A program made the translations under genes and the position numbers. From NCBI GenBank assembly GCA_030681795.1, contig JAUXRG010000090.1:124001-188000 (forward strand): 64,000 nucleotides of DNA, given 5' to 3'. This DNA comes from Rubrivivax sp. GTDB lineage: Bacteria; Pseudomonadota; Gammaproteobacteria; Burkholderiales; Burkholderiaceae_C. Positions 53,661-62,225 of the stretch are shown here, piece after piece. Under the pieces are notes generated by a model. The model was not told where the DNA came from, made no database searches, and saw nothing but the letters and a program-made list of their open reading frames with translations. How positions within the stretch are numbered: the stretch's first letter is position 1; every line of letters starts with the position of its first letter.

Positions 53661-56432
53661 ATGCGCATGTTCAAGATACGCGGCTGGCTCGCGCTCATTG
53701 CGACGGGCCTGATCGCAGCCACATTGCCCGGCTGCGGCGGCGATGACGGCGCTGCTGGCGCCACGGGCGCCACGGGCGCTACGGGCGCCACAGGTCCCGC
53801 CGGCACCCCGGCAGTGACCAGCGTAGACCTGGCCACCCTCACGGTCGGGCAATGGGAGACCGCCAACTTCAAGGCCACCGTCTCCAGGGTCACCATTTCC
53901 AGCCCGCCGGTGGTCGAGTTCAGCGTCACCGATGCGCTGGGCAACGCCGTGGTCGGTTTCGAGAAGGTCACCTCCAAGAGCACCACCGCCACGCTGACCA
54001 GCTATCCCAACGTGTTGTTCGCCCTGGCCAAACTGGCGCCGCGCACCGACGCCAGCCCGAGCAAGTGGGTCAGCTACATCGTCACCACGGTGCCGACGAC
54101 GACGCTTCCCGCCGCCGCCACCCGCCCCAGCACCGACAACACCGGCAAGCTGGAAGCCGTCGCGGGCACCCCCGGCAGCTACAAATACACCTTCTACCGC
54201 GACGTCCCCGGCATTAAGGCGCAGATCGACGCGATGGCCTTTAGCGGCCTGAATATCAAGGCCGACCTGGGTGACCTGACGTACCAGCCGACCCTTCCCC
54301 ACCGCCTGACGATCCAGATCGGCGGCGCGGCGCCCGGCACGGGCAGCAACACGCCCACCGGCGTCACGGTGACGCCGTCGGTCAACCAGGTCAATCCGGT
54401 CAACGTGATCTACGACTTCGTTCCCGCCACCGGCAAGGTCCTGACGGCCGCCGAACTGACGCGCGAAGACGTCAATATCGCCAGCTGCAACACCTGCCAC
54501 GAGAAGCTCGCCTTCCACGGCGGCAGCGCACGCGTTGAGACGCGCTACTGCGTGGTCTGCCACACCGAGCAGCGTGCCTACGGCCGCGCCAAGGTCACCT
54601 CGACGGCAGGCAAGTTCCCGGCCCTGACGGAAACCGCCACGGTCAACGCCGCCACCGGCATCACCAGCTACACCTACACGCCCTCCACTGAAGTGGCCGA
54701 CGGCGAAGTGGCAGGCAACTTCACGACCCTGATCCACAAGATCCACCAGGGCAGCACTCTGGTCAAGGACAACTACCACTACGCCGGCATCGCCTTCAAC
54801 AACAAGGGCTTCTCCAAGCTCGGCAACGGGCAGCGCATGTGCACCACCTGCCACGACAGCACGATCGCCGCCACCGCCGACAACCACAAGAACCTGCCCA
54901 GCCGGGTGTCCTGCGGTTCCTGCCACGACGGTATCAACTGGGCCACCGGCTCCGGCTCCACGCTGGCGGACAAGGCGGCTGCCTCTGCGGTGGGCTCGGT
55001 CATGGCCACCTCCGGCCACGTGGGCCGGGCGCAAGCCGACGACGCCCAGTGCGCCTTGTGCCACACGCCGGCGTATATCAAGATCGACCATCGCACGGCC
55101 AACATCACCAAGAACAACACGGTGATCCTGGACGGTCTGGCGAGCTTCACCTACGAAGTCAAGTCCGTCGCGGTCAACGCCACGACCGCCGACGTGACCA
55201 TCGAATTCGGGATCAAGCAGCGCGTCGCGCCGTCGACGACGGATACCCTGGTGACTTTCGTCGCCCCTGCTGTGGGCGTGGTGAATCCGCTGGCCGGTTT
55301 TACTGGCAGCCCGGGTTTCCTGCTGCCCTATGCGCTGGCCCAGGATGGCATTGCCACGCCGGTTGACTACAACAATTTCGGCCGCACTTCGGCGCAGCCG
55401 CTCAGTGTGTCGATCGCCAACTTGCTAAATACCGCCAACGCCGCCAACGGATCCATCGCCCCGTCCACGGCCAACCCGGGCTACTACACCGCCACGCTCA
55501 AGGGCACCGGTGCCTGGCGCTTCCCGGCCGGCGCAACGCTGCGCGCCGTCGCCTTGCAGGGCACGTTCACGCAGCTCAACGCGCCTCTGGATTCGCAGGG
55601 GGCCCTGGGCAGCGTGCAACGCCACACCCCGTCGGTGGTCAGGGCAGTCGCTAGTGACCCCGTGCGCCGCACGGTGGTCAGCGCCGCGAAGTGCTCCAAC
55701 TGCCACGAGTGGCTGGTTCTGCACGGCGGCAGCCGCGTCAACGAACCGCAAGTCTGCGTGGTTTGCCACAACCCGGGTCTGGCGACCAGCGGTCGTGGCA
55801 TCGCCGATGCCTTCCTCAAGACCTACCCGTTCACGAAGGCCGAGGACAAGATGCTTACCGACTGGAAATTCGACAGGAGCCTGCCCAACGCGGCATTGAA
55901 GTTCCCGGTCACGTCCAACAACTTCAAGGACATGATCCACGGCATCCATGCCGGCCGCGACCGCGTCACGCCGTTCGCCGAGGTGCGCGACCGCAGCACC
56001 GTGCTCGTGCCGCTGGACTTCAGGCGCATGGATTTCCCGGGTAAGTTGAACAACTGCGAAACCTGCCACGTGACGACCGATTCGACCGAGCAGAAGACCT
56101 ATAACTACGTGCCGCTGAACACCCTGGTGTCGACCCAGGAGTCCGTCGACGCCGCCTATGCCGCCGGGATTGCGGGCGGGACGGCGACAGTGGCGATGGC
56201 CAAGACGTCTCTGGCTTCGTCCAGCACGACGGACCTCGTGACCACGACGTTTGCAGCCTCCTGCGTGAGCTGCCACGATGCGGCGACCACCAAGGCGCAC
56301 ATCACGCTCAACGGTGGCGTCGTCAACGGCACGCGCGCAGTCGCACGGCCCACGGGCGTCGAAGACGTCGAGGCTTGCGCCGTCTGCCACGGGCCCGGAA
56401 AGACCTACGACACGGCCACGGTCCACAAGTAG
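53661..56432 (+). CDS. OmcA/MtrC-type decaheme c-type cytochrome lipoprotein
   Basis: A 923-residue outer-membrane lipoprotein. Signal peptide ends in the lipobox TLPGC (Cys about 23). A collagen-like stalk follows (GDDGAAGATGATGATGATGPAG), then two beta-sandwich-plus-heme units. Ten CXXCH motifs: CNTCH, CVVCH, CTTCH, CGSCH, CALCH, CSNCH, CVVCH, CETCH, CVSCH, CAVCH, five per half, the signature of extracellular electron-transfer cytochromes. It should reach the cell surface through type II secretion by family analogy. No MtrA/MtrB conduit genes are adjacent. ATG 53661 has GAGGAGG 7 bases upstream. Confidence 0.93.
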   Translation: MRMFKIRGWLALIATGLIAATLPGCGGDDGAAGATGATGATGATGPAGTPAVTSVDLATLTVGQWETANFKATVSRVTISSPPVVEFSVTDALGNAVVGFEKVTSKSTTATLTSYPNVLFALAKLAPRTDASPSKWVSYIVTTVPTTTLPAAATRPSTDNTGKLEAVAGTPGSYKYTFYRDVPGIKAQIDAMAFSGLNIKADLGDLTYQPTLPHRLTIQIGGAAPGTGSNTPTGVTVTPSVNQVNPVNVIYDFVPATGKVLTAAELTREDVNIASCNTCHEKLAFHGGSARVETRYCVVCHTEQRAYGRAKVTSTAGKFPALTETATVNAATGITSYTYTPSTEVADGEVAGNFTTLIHKIHQGSTLVKDNYHYAGIAFNNKGFSKLGNGQRMCTTCHDSTIAATADNHKNLPSRVSCGSCHDGINWATGSGSTLADKAAASAVGSVMATSGHVGRAQADDAQCALCHTPAYIKIDHRTANITKNNTVILDGLASFTYEVKSVAVNATTADVTIEFGIKQRVAPSTTDTLVTFVAPAVGVVNPLAGFTGSPGFLLPYALAQDGIATPVDYNNFGRTSAQPLSVSIANLLNTANAANGSIAPSTANPGYYTATLKGTGAWRFPAGATLRAVALQGTFTQLNAPLDSQGALGSVQRHTPSVVRAVASDPVRRTVVSAAKCSNCHEWLVLHGGSRVNEPQVCVVCHNPGLATSGRGIADAFLKTYPFTKAEDKMLTDWKFDRSLPNAALKFPVTSNNFKDMIHGIHAGRDRVTPFAEVRDRSTVLVPLDFRRMDFPGKLNNCETCHVTTDSTEQKTYNYVPLNTLVSTQESVDAAYAAGIAGGTATVAMAKTSLASSSTTDLVTTTFAASCVSCHDAATTKAHITLNGGVVNGTRAVARPTGVEDVEACAVCHGPGKTYDTATVHK

Positions 56433-56448
56433 GCCAACCCTGCGGGTG

Positions 56449-56467
56449 AAGGGAATCGAGTTCCCTT
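56449..56467 (+). other. hairpin after the decaheme gene
   Basis: AAGGGAA-TCGAG-TTCCCTT, a perfect 7-bp stem with 5-base loop, 16 bases after the stop; no T-run, so perhaps mRNA stabilisation. Confidence 0.5.
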
Positions 56468-56487
56468 TCATCCCGCCTGCACCGCAA

Positions 56488-56518
56488 CCCGGAGGCGCCT
56501 GCCTCCGGGCTCTTTTTT
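56488..56518 (+). terminator. intrinsic terminator between decaheme gene and HhH gene
   Basis: CCCGGAGGC-GCCT-GCCTCCGGG stem followed by CTCTTTTTTA. Strong nine-bp GC stem with a six-T run: a textbook Rho-independent terminator. It ends decaheme transcription 20 bases before the comEA-like ATG, so that gene needs read-through or its own promoter. Confidence 0.9.
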
Positions 56519-56537
56519 AATCCTTGAAGAGCCCTTC

Positions 56538-56903
56538 ATGCCACAACCATCGATTTCCATCATCTTGCTTGCCGCCGTTGCGCTGCTGGGCGGCAGCCCG
56601 TGCCTGGCCGCTGACAAGGCCGCAGCGACCTCGCCCGCCGCCAGCCAGGCTCGGATGCCCCCGACGAAGGCGCCCAAACCGGTCGACATCAACAGCGCAA
56701 GCCGCGCGCAACTGAAGACGCTTCCGGGCATCGGCGACGCCGAGGCCGGGCGGATCATTGCGGCGCGCCCGTACCTGAGCAAGGCCAGGCTCTTGGCCGA
56801 CAAGGTCGTCTCGGAAGAGGTCTACCTGGGCCTCAAGGGCCGGATCATCGCGATGCAGAAGGCGCAGCCTGGGACCAAGGCCGGCACCAAGGCCCAGCCC
56901 TGA
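56538..56903 (+). CDS. secreted ComEA-like helix-hairpin-helix protein
   Basis: A 121-residue protein with signal peptide MPQPSISIILLAAVALLGGSP and cleavage near CLAADK. Residues about 48-110 form a (HhH)2 DNA-binding fold: DINSASRAQLKTLPGIGDAEAGRIIAARP. Resembles periplasmic ComEA, the DNA receptor of natural transformation, but is not next to competence genes. It directly follows the terminator of the decaheme gene. Confidence 0.85.
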   Translation: MPQPSISIILLAAVALLGGSPCLAADKAAATSPAASQARMPPTKAPKPVDINSASRAQLKTLPGIGDAEAGRIIAARPYLSKARLLADKVVSEEVYLGLKGRIIAMQKAQPGTKAGTKAQP

Positions 56904-56925
56904 CACGCGACGCGACGCGCCCGGC

Positions 56926-57720
56926 CTATTGCGCCGGATGGCCTGCCGCTGAGGAGGCGGCGCGGGGCCTGCCGATGCGCCCACTTGCGCCGTCCTCGCG
57001 CTTCAGGGGCGCCGCCGGCGTACCGATGGCGCTGACCGTGCCGCTGGAAAGCAGCGCGGCGATGACGACGTCGCATTTGTTGCTGATGTGCTCTTCCAGC
57101 AGCGCTCGCAACCGCTTGCCGTTCCTGGCCTCCAGCGCATCGATGATCAGGTCGTGCTCCTGCATGGCGCGGTCCCAGCGCGGCTGGCTGACATTGGCCG
57201 AGTAGCGTGCCCTTCGCATGCGCAGATTGAGCTTGTTGTGCGTCGCTGCCAGGACCGAATTTCCGGACAGCCGCAGGATCTCGGCATGGATCGCCTGGTT
57301 GAGCTCGAAATAGCGCTCACGGTCGCCGCGCTGGTGGCAGCCCCGCATGAGCTCATGCAGCCGGCGCAGTTCGGCCACGGCGGCGGCATCCGCGCGGGCA
57401 CCGGCGAGTTCGCCCGCCAGGCCCTCGAGCACGCGCAAGACCTCGAAGGTCTGCGCGGTGTCGGCCAGCGTCATGGGCATGACCCGGGCGCCGCGGTTGG
57501 GCAGCAGTTCGACGAAGCCCTCGCTGGCGAGGGTTTTCAGGGCTTCGCGCAAGGGCGTGCGCGAGACCTTGAGCTCCTCGCACAACACCCTCTCGTTGAG
57601 CCGCAGGCCCGGCGCCAGTTCGCCATAGGTGATCTGGTCGCGCAGGATGTCGGCCACCCTGAGGTGCAAGGAGCCCTTGTCGAGGGCCTCATCAGGTCTT
57701 TCGAGACTTGTCTCTTGCAT
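56926..57720 (-). CDS. GntR family (FCD) regulator
   Basis: A 264-residue regulator. Winged helix at about residues 17-85 (LRDQITYGELAPGLRLNERVLCEELKVSRTPLREALK in segments), then an FCD domain with FELNQAIHAEILRLSGN and the metal His in EHDLIIDALEARNGKRLRALLEEHI. A disordered Arg/Ala tail follows. Divergent from sgaA with 99 bases between; the TTGCATACA sites lie there. Probably senses a glyoxylate- or dicarboxylate-type ligand carried by the adjacent TTT transporter. Confidence 0.9.
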   Translation of the reverse strand: MQETSLERPDEALDKGSLHLRVADILRDQITYGELAPGLRLNERVLCEELKVSRTPLREALKTLASEGFVELLPNRGARVMPMTLADTAQTFEVLRVLEGLAGELAGARADAAAVAELRRLHELMRGCHQRGDRERYFELNQAIHAEILRLSGNSVLAATHNKLNLRMRRARYSANVSQPRWDRAMQEHDLIIDALEARNGKRLRALLEEHISNKCDVVIAALLSSGTVSAIGTPAAPLKREDGASGRIGRPRAASSAAGHPAQ

Positions 57721-57800
57721 ACATTCAAGCTTACATTGCTTCCCTTGTTTTTGCTGCTTGTCTTGAAACCTGATCTCGAATAGCATGGATTTTGCATACA
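57715..57800. promoter_or_regulatory. two TTGCATACA sites between gntR and sgaA
   Basis: TTGCATACA occurs at 57715-57723 (overlapping the gntR start) and 57792-57800. The second sits in TTTGCATACAAA, a near-palindrome of the FadR/FCD type. Likely operators of the divergent GntR regulator controlling itself and sgaA-tctCBA. Confidence 0.6.
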
Positions 57801-57819
57801 AAGTCAAGGAGCATGCCCC

Positions 57820-59004
57820 ATGTTGAAGCTCACCCACAAAGCCAGCGGCCGCCACTTCCTGCAGATCCCCGGCCCGACCAACGTGCCCGATCGCGTGCTC
57901 AGGGCGATGGACAACCCGACCATCGACCACCGCGGGCCCGAGTTCCAGGTGATCGGCAAAAAGGTGCTCTCCGACATCCGCAAGGTATTCCAGACGAACG
58001 GCCCGGTCGTCATCTACGGCGCCTCGGGCACGGGGGCCTGGGAGGCCGCGCTGGTCAACACCTTGTCGGCAGGCGACAAGGTGTTGATGTATGAAACGGG
58101 GCACTTCGCGACGCTGTGGAAGAAGATGTCCGAACGCCTGGGCCTGAATCCGGAATTCCTGCCCGGCGACTGGCGCCAGGGGGTCGACGCGGCCCGCATC
58201 GGCCAGCGCCTGGAAGAAGACCGGCAACACCAGATCAAGGCCGTGTGCATCGTGCACAACGAGACCTCCACCGGCGTGACCGCGGACGTCTTGGCGGTGC
58301 GCCGCGCCATCGATGCGGCACGCCATCCGGCCCTGCTCATGGTGGACACGATTTCCTCGCTGGCCTCCATCGACTACCGGCACGACGAATGGGGCGTGGA
58401 CGTCACCGTGGCGGGCTCGCAGAAGGGCCTGATGCTGCCGCCCGGCCTGTCGTTCAACGCGCTCAGCGAGAAGGCGATCGCGGCGTCCAAGTCCGCGGGC
58501 CTGCCCAAGTCGTACTGGGCCTGGGCCGACATCCTCGAGTCCAACAAGAGTGGCTTCTGGCCCTATACGCCGGCCACCACCTTGCTGTATGGCCTTTCCG
58601 AGGCCTGCGACATGCTGCTCGAAGAGGGTCTGCCAAACGTCTTTGCACGCCACACCCGCTTCGCCGAGGCCACCCGGTGCGCCGTGCGCGCCTGGGGTCT
58701 GGAAGTGCTTTGCGCGAACCCGGCGGCGCTCAGTTCCTCGCTCACGGCGGTCCTGATGCCCGAGGGCCACGACGCCGACAAGTTCCGCAAGATCGTTCTG
58801 GACCACTTCGACATGTCACTCGGCGTCGGCCTGGCCAAACTCGGTGGAAAGGCCTTTCGCATCGGTCACCTGGGTGACTTCAACGAATTGACGCTGATGG
58901 GCACGCTCGCCGGCGTCGAGATGGGGCTGGCACTGGCCGGCGTGCCGCACCGAGCCGGCGGCGTGATCGCCGCCATGGATCACCTGACTTCAAATCTTCG
59001 CTAA
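57820..59004 (+). CDS. serine-glyoxylate aminotransferase
   Basis: A 394-residue class V PLP aminotransferase close to the Hyphomicrobium SgaA enzyme: LQIPGPTNVPDRVLRAM, YGASGTGAWEAAL, VHNETSTGVTADV, LLMVDTISSLASI, the PLP lysine in VAGSQKGLMLPPGL, and FRIGHLGDFNELTLMG. Converts glyoxylate with serine or alanine to glycine. First gene of an operon with a tripartite tricarboxylate transporter (11 bases to tctC), so the imported acid may be its amino acceptor or a precursor; that link is inferred. Confidence 0.9.
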   Translation: MLKLTHKASGRHFLQIPGPTNVPDRVLRAMDNPTIDHRGPEFQVIGKKVLSDIRKVFQTNGPVVIYGASGTGAWEAALVNTLSAGDKVLMYETGHFATLWKKMSERLGLNPEFLPGDWRQGVDAARIGQRLEEDRQHQIKAVCIVHNETSTGVTADVLAVRRAIDAARHPALLMVDTISSLASIDYRHDEWGVDVTVAGSQKGLMLPPGLSFNALSEKAIAASKSAGLPKSYWAWADILESNKSGFWPYTPATTLLYGLSEACDMLLEEGLPNVFARHTRFAEATRCAVRAWGLEVLCANPAALSSSLTAVLMPEGHDADKFRKIVLDHFDMSLGVGLAKLGGKAFRIGHLGDFNELTLMGTLAGVEMGLALAGVPHRAGGVIAAMDHLTSNLR

Positions 59005-59014
59005 AGGACAAATC

Positions 59015-60037
59015 ATGAAACTGCAGATCCGTCGCCTGTTGACCAGAACTTCACTGACGCCGGTCGCCGGTGCGCTCATGGCCTGCGCCTTCGCAGCGCC
59101 CGCCCTGGCCCAATGGCAGCCCACCAAGGCCGTCGAGATCGTCGTGCCGGCCGGGCCCGGCGGCGCTGCAGATCAGATGGCCCGCATGATCCAGGGCATC
59201 GTGATCAAGCACCACCTGATGAACCAGCCCATCCTGGTCATGAACAAGTCCGGGGCCAGCGGTGCCGAGGGCATCATGGACGTGAAGGACTCCAAAGGCG
59301 ACCCGCACAAGCTGATGGCGGCCTTCTCTGCCATCTACACGCTGCCGATCGCCGTCAACCTGCCCTTCAGCTGGCGCGATCTGAACCCCGTGGCGCTGAT
59401 CGCGCTCGACGAGTTCCTGCTCTGGGTGAATGCCGAGACAGCCTACAAGACGCCCAAGGAGTTCCTCACCGCCGTCAAGGCCGCTGCGCCCGGGACCTTC
59501 AAGATGGGTGGCACGGGCTCCAAGCGGGAAGATCACATCATCTCCGTCGCACTCGACAAAGTCGCGGGCACCAAATTCACCTACATCCCCTACAAGAGCG
59601 GCGGTGAGGCGGCCACCCAGCTGGTGGGCAAGCACATCGACGCGAACGTGAACAACCCGAGCGAAAACGTCGCCCAGTGGCGGGCCGACCAGGTGCGCGC
59701 ACTGTGCGTTTTCTCGGCGCAACGCATGGTCTACACGGAAAAGGTCACGAAGACCCAATCGTGGGCCGACATTCCGACCTGCAAGGATATGGGCGTCGAT
59801 GTCGAATACCAGATGCTGCGCGGCTTCTTCATTCCGTCGGGCACCACCAAGGAGCAGGTCGCGTTCTACGCCGACTTGCTGAAGAAGGTGGCAGCCACGC
59901 CCGAGTGGAAGGACTACCTGGCCAAGCAGGCCCTCAAGGAGGTCTTCCTGACCGGCCCGGATTTCGTCAAATTCCTGGAGAAGGATGACGCCTTCCACAT
60001 CAAGCTGATGAACGAAGCCGGGTTCGCGAAGAAGTAA
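59015..60037 (+). CDS. tctC: tripartite tricarboxylate transporter, periplasmic binding protein
   Basis: A 340-residue Bug-family binding protein. Signal peptide ends FAAPALAQW; ligand region starts IVVPAGPGGAADQMARMI and includes TKTQSWADIPTCKDMG. Works with TctA and TctB to import a carboxylate. It lies 10 bases after sgaA. Substrate not readable. Confidence 0.9.
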   Translation: MKLQIRRLLTRTSLTPVAGALMACAFAAPALAQWQPTKAVEIVVPAGPGGAADQMARMIQGIVIKHHLMNQPILVMNKSGASGAEGIMDVKDSKGDPHKLMAAFSAIYTLPIAVNLPFSWRDLNPVALIALDEFLLWVNAETAYKTPKEFLTAVKAAAPGTFKMGGTGSKREDHIISVALDKVAGTKFTYIPYKSGGEAATQLVGKHIDANVNNPSENVAQWRADQVRALCVFSAQRMVYTEKVTKTQSWADIPTCKDMGVDVEYQMLRGFFIPSGTTKEQVAFYADLLKKVAATPEWKDYLAKQALKEVFLTGPDFVKFLEKDDAFHIKLMNEAGFAKK

Positions 60038-60068
60038 CCCAAGCCCAGAGAGTTCAGCGAGGTGGAGC

Positions 60069-60578
60069 ATGGCCAAAGAGGACGGTAGCCCGCAACGCAG
60101 CGGCCTGTCTCACAGTACGGTGGATGCCATCGCGGCGGCCATCATCATCGCCATCGGCGTGGTGATGATGGTCACCAACCACAAGATCGGGGCGGGCTGG
60201 GCCAGTGATGGCCCGGAGTCCGGCTATTTCCCGTTCCGCATCGGCGCCATCCTCTGCTTGGCCAGCGTGGTGGTGATGTTCAGGTCGCGCTTGGGCAAGC
60301 AGCGCAGGCACGACATCTTCGTCTCCTGGGAGCGCTTCAAGCGGGTGCTGCAGGTCTTGCTGCCGACCGCCCTCTACGTGCTGGCCATCCAGTTTCTCGG
60401 CATCTACGTGGCCTCCACGCTGTTCATCGGCGCTTTCATGCGGGTGATGGACAAGAGCAGCTGGTTGAAGACGCTGCTGGTGAGCCTGGGCGTGAATGGC
60501 ACGCTGTTCTGGATGTTCGAAATCCAGTTCAAAGTGCCACTGCCCAAAGGCCCGCTCGAAGCGCTATTCGGCTATTAA
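60069..60578 (+). CDS. tctB: tripartite tricarboxylate transporter, TctB small membrane subunit
   Basis: A 169-residue membrane protein with about four helices (AAAIIIAIGVVMMV, YFPFRIGAILCLASVVVMF, LLPTALYVLAIQFLGIYVAST, TLLVSLGVNGTLFWMFE). Position between tctC and tctA and size identify it as TctB. Confidence 0.9.
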   Translation: MAKEDGSPQRSGLSHSTVDAIAAAIIIAIGVVMMVTNHKIGAGWASDGPESGYFPFRIGAILCLASVVVMFRSRLGKQRRHDIFVSWERFKRVLQVLLPTALYVLAIQFLGIYVASTLFIGAFMRVMDKSSWLKTLLVSLGVNGTLFWMFEIQFKVPLPKGPLEALFGY

Positions 60579-60602
60579 GACCTGCCATCGGAGTATCACC
60601 CA

Positions 60603-62135
60603 GTGAATGAACTCGATGCACTATTCCAGGGCTTTGCGTTAGCACTGTCCTGGTACAACATCGGCATGATGTTCGTCGGCATCGTGCTGGGCGTTCTCAT
60701 TGGTGTGCTGCCCGGGCTGGGCGGCCCCAATGGCGTGGCGATTCTGCTGCCGCTGACCTTCACGATGGCCCCCGCCTCGGCGATCATCATGCTTTCGTGC
60801 ATTTACTGGGGGTCACTGTTTGCGGGCGCCATTACGTCGGTGCTATTCAATATCCCGGGCGAAACCCATTCGGTGGCCACGACATTCGACGGCTATCCGC
60901 TGGCCCAGCAGGGACGCGCCGGCGAGGCACTGACGGCCTCGTTCACCGGGTCCTTCCTGGGTGCCCTGGTGGCCGTTCTGCTCATCACGTTTCTCGCCCC
61001 GATGGTGGCGAAGTTCGCCCTGAAATTCGGGCCCCCCGAGTTCTTTGCGGTCTACCTGCTCACCTTCTGCAGCTTCGTGGGTACCGGCAAGGACCCCTTC
61101 AAGACCATCATCGCCATGATGCTGGGCTTTGGGCTGGCCGCCATCGGCATGGACAGCGTGAGCGGCGAATTGCGCATGACCTTCGGTTGGTCTGAATTGC
61201 TGCGCGGCGTCGATTTCCTGATCGTGGTCATCGGCCTGTTCGGTGTCGGCGAAATCCTGATCAGCATGGAAGAAGGATTGGCCTTCGAAGGCAAGGCCGC
61301 CAAGATCGACCTGAGGGTGGTGCTGGATACCTGGAAGAAGCTGCCGCGGTATTGGCTCACGCTGATCCGCAGCGCAGCCATCGGTTGCTGGATGGGCATC
61401 ACCCCCGGCGGCGCCACCGCCGCGTCGTTCATGGGTTATGGCATCGCCAAGCGCTTTTCACCGAACGGCCACAAATTCGGCACCGGTGAGCTCGAAGGCG
61501 TGATCGCGCCCGAGACCGCGGCTCACGCCTCCGGGACTGCCGCGCTGCTGCCGATGCTGGCGCTGGGCATCCCGGGCTCGGCCACCGCCGCGGTGCTGCT
61601 GGGCGGGCTGATGGTCTGGGGTCTGCAGCCCGGGCCGCTGCTCTTCGTCGAACAGAAGGACTTTGTCTGGGGGTTGATTGCCAGCATGTACCTGTCGAAT
61701 ATCGCCGGCCTCATCATCGTCTTGAGCACCGTGCCACTGTTCGCGGCGATCCTGCGCATTCCGTTTGCCATCATCGCGCCCATCATCATCGTGGTCTGCG
61801 CCATTGGCGCGTACTCGGTGCACAGTGCCATGCTCGACGTCTGGTTCATGCTGTTGTTCGGCGTGATCGGCTATGTCTTGAAGAAGCTGGACTTCCCCCT
61901 CGCGCCGCTGGTGCTGTCACTGGTGCTGGGTGACCGCACCGAATCGGCGTTCCGCCAGACCATGATGGGGTCCCGAGGTGAGTTGGGGGTCTTCTGGTCG
62001 AACCCGCTCGTCGGCAGCATCACCACCCTGGCGCTGGCCATGCTGTTCTGGCCGGCACTGTCGTTTGCCTGGGGCAAGCTGCGCCAGGCGCTGCGCGGCG
62101 GTGCGACCGCAAGCCAGGAAATGCCGAAGAAGTAA
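60603..62135 (+). CDS. tctA: tripartite tricarboxylate transporter, TctA large membrane subunit
   Basis: A 510-residue permease with about 11-12 helices. Family loops GVLPGLGGPNGVAILLPLTF, TSVLFNIPGETHSVATTFDGYP, TPGGATAASFMGYGIAKRF and ALGIPGSATAAVLLGGLM are present. GTG start at 60603 (MNELDALFQGFAL). Last gene of the sgaA operon. Confidence 0.93.
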   Translation: MNELDALFQGFALALSWYNIGMMFVGIVLGVLIGVLPGLGGPNGVAILLPLTFTMAPASAIIMLSCIYWGSLFAGAITSVLFNIPGETHSVATTFDGYPLAQQGRAGEALTASFTGSFLGALVAVLLITFLAPMVAKFALKFGPPEFFAVYLLTFCSFVGTGKDPFKTIIAMMLGFGLAAIGMDSVSGELRMTFGWSELLRGVDFLIVVIGLFGVGEILISMEEGLAFEGKAAKIDLRVVLDTWKKLPRYWLTLIRSAAIGCWMGITPGGATAASFMGYGIAKRFSPNGHKFGTGELEGVIAPETAAHASGTAALLPMLALGIPGSATAAVLLGGLMVWGLQPGPLLFVEQKDFVWGLIASMYLSNIAGLIIVLSTVPLFAAILRIPFAIIAPIIIVVCAIGAYSVHSAMLDVWFMLLFGVIGYVLKKLDFPLAPLVLSLVLGDRTESAFRQTMMGSRGELGVFWSNPLVGSITTLALAMLFWPALSFAWGKLRQALRGGATASQEMPKK

Positions 62136-62225
62136 CCCGAGCGTCGACCCCACGGCCGGCATGCCCAAGGTCAACTGCAGCAGAATCCAGGTCGGAAAAG
62201 CCCGATCCAACCTGGAGGAACTGCC

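Noticed and set aside
53758..53800. GGCGCCACG-type repeat as a DNA control element
   Set aside because: It is in frame inside the decaheme gene and codes for the collagen-like Gly-Ala-Thr stalk.
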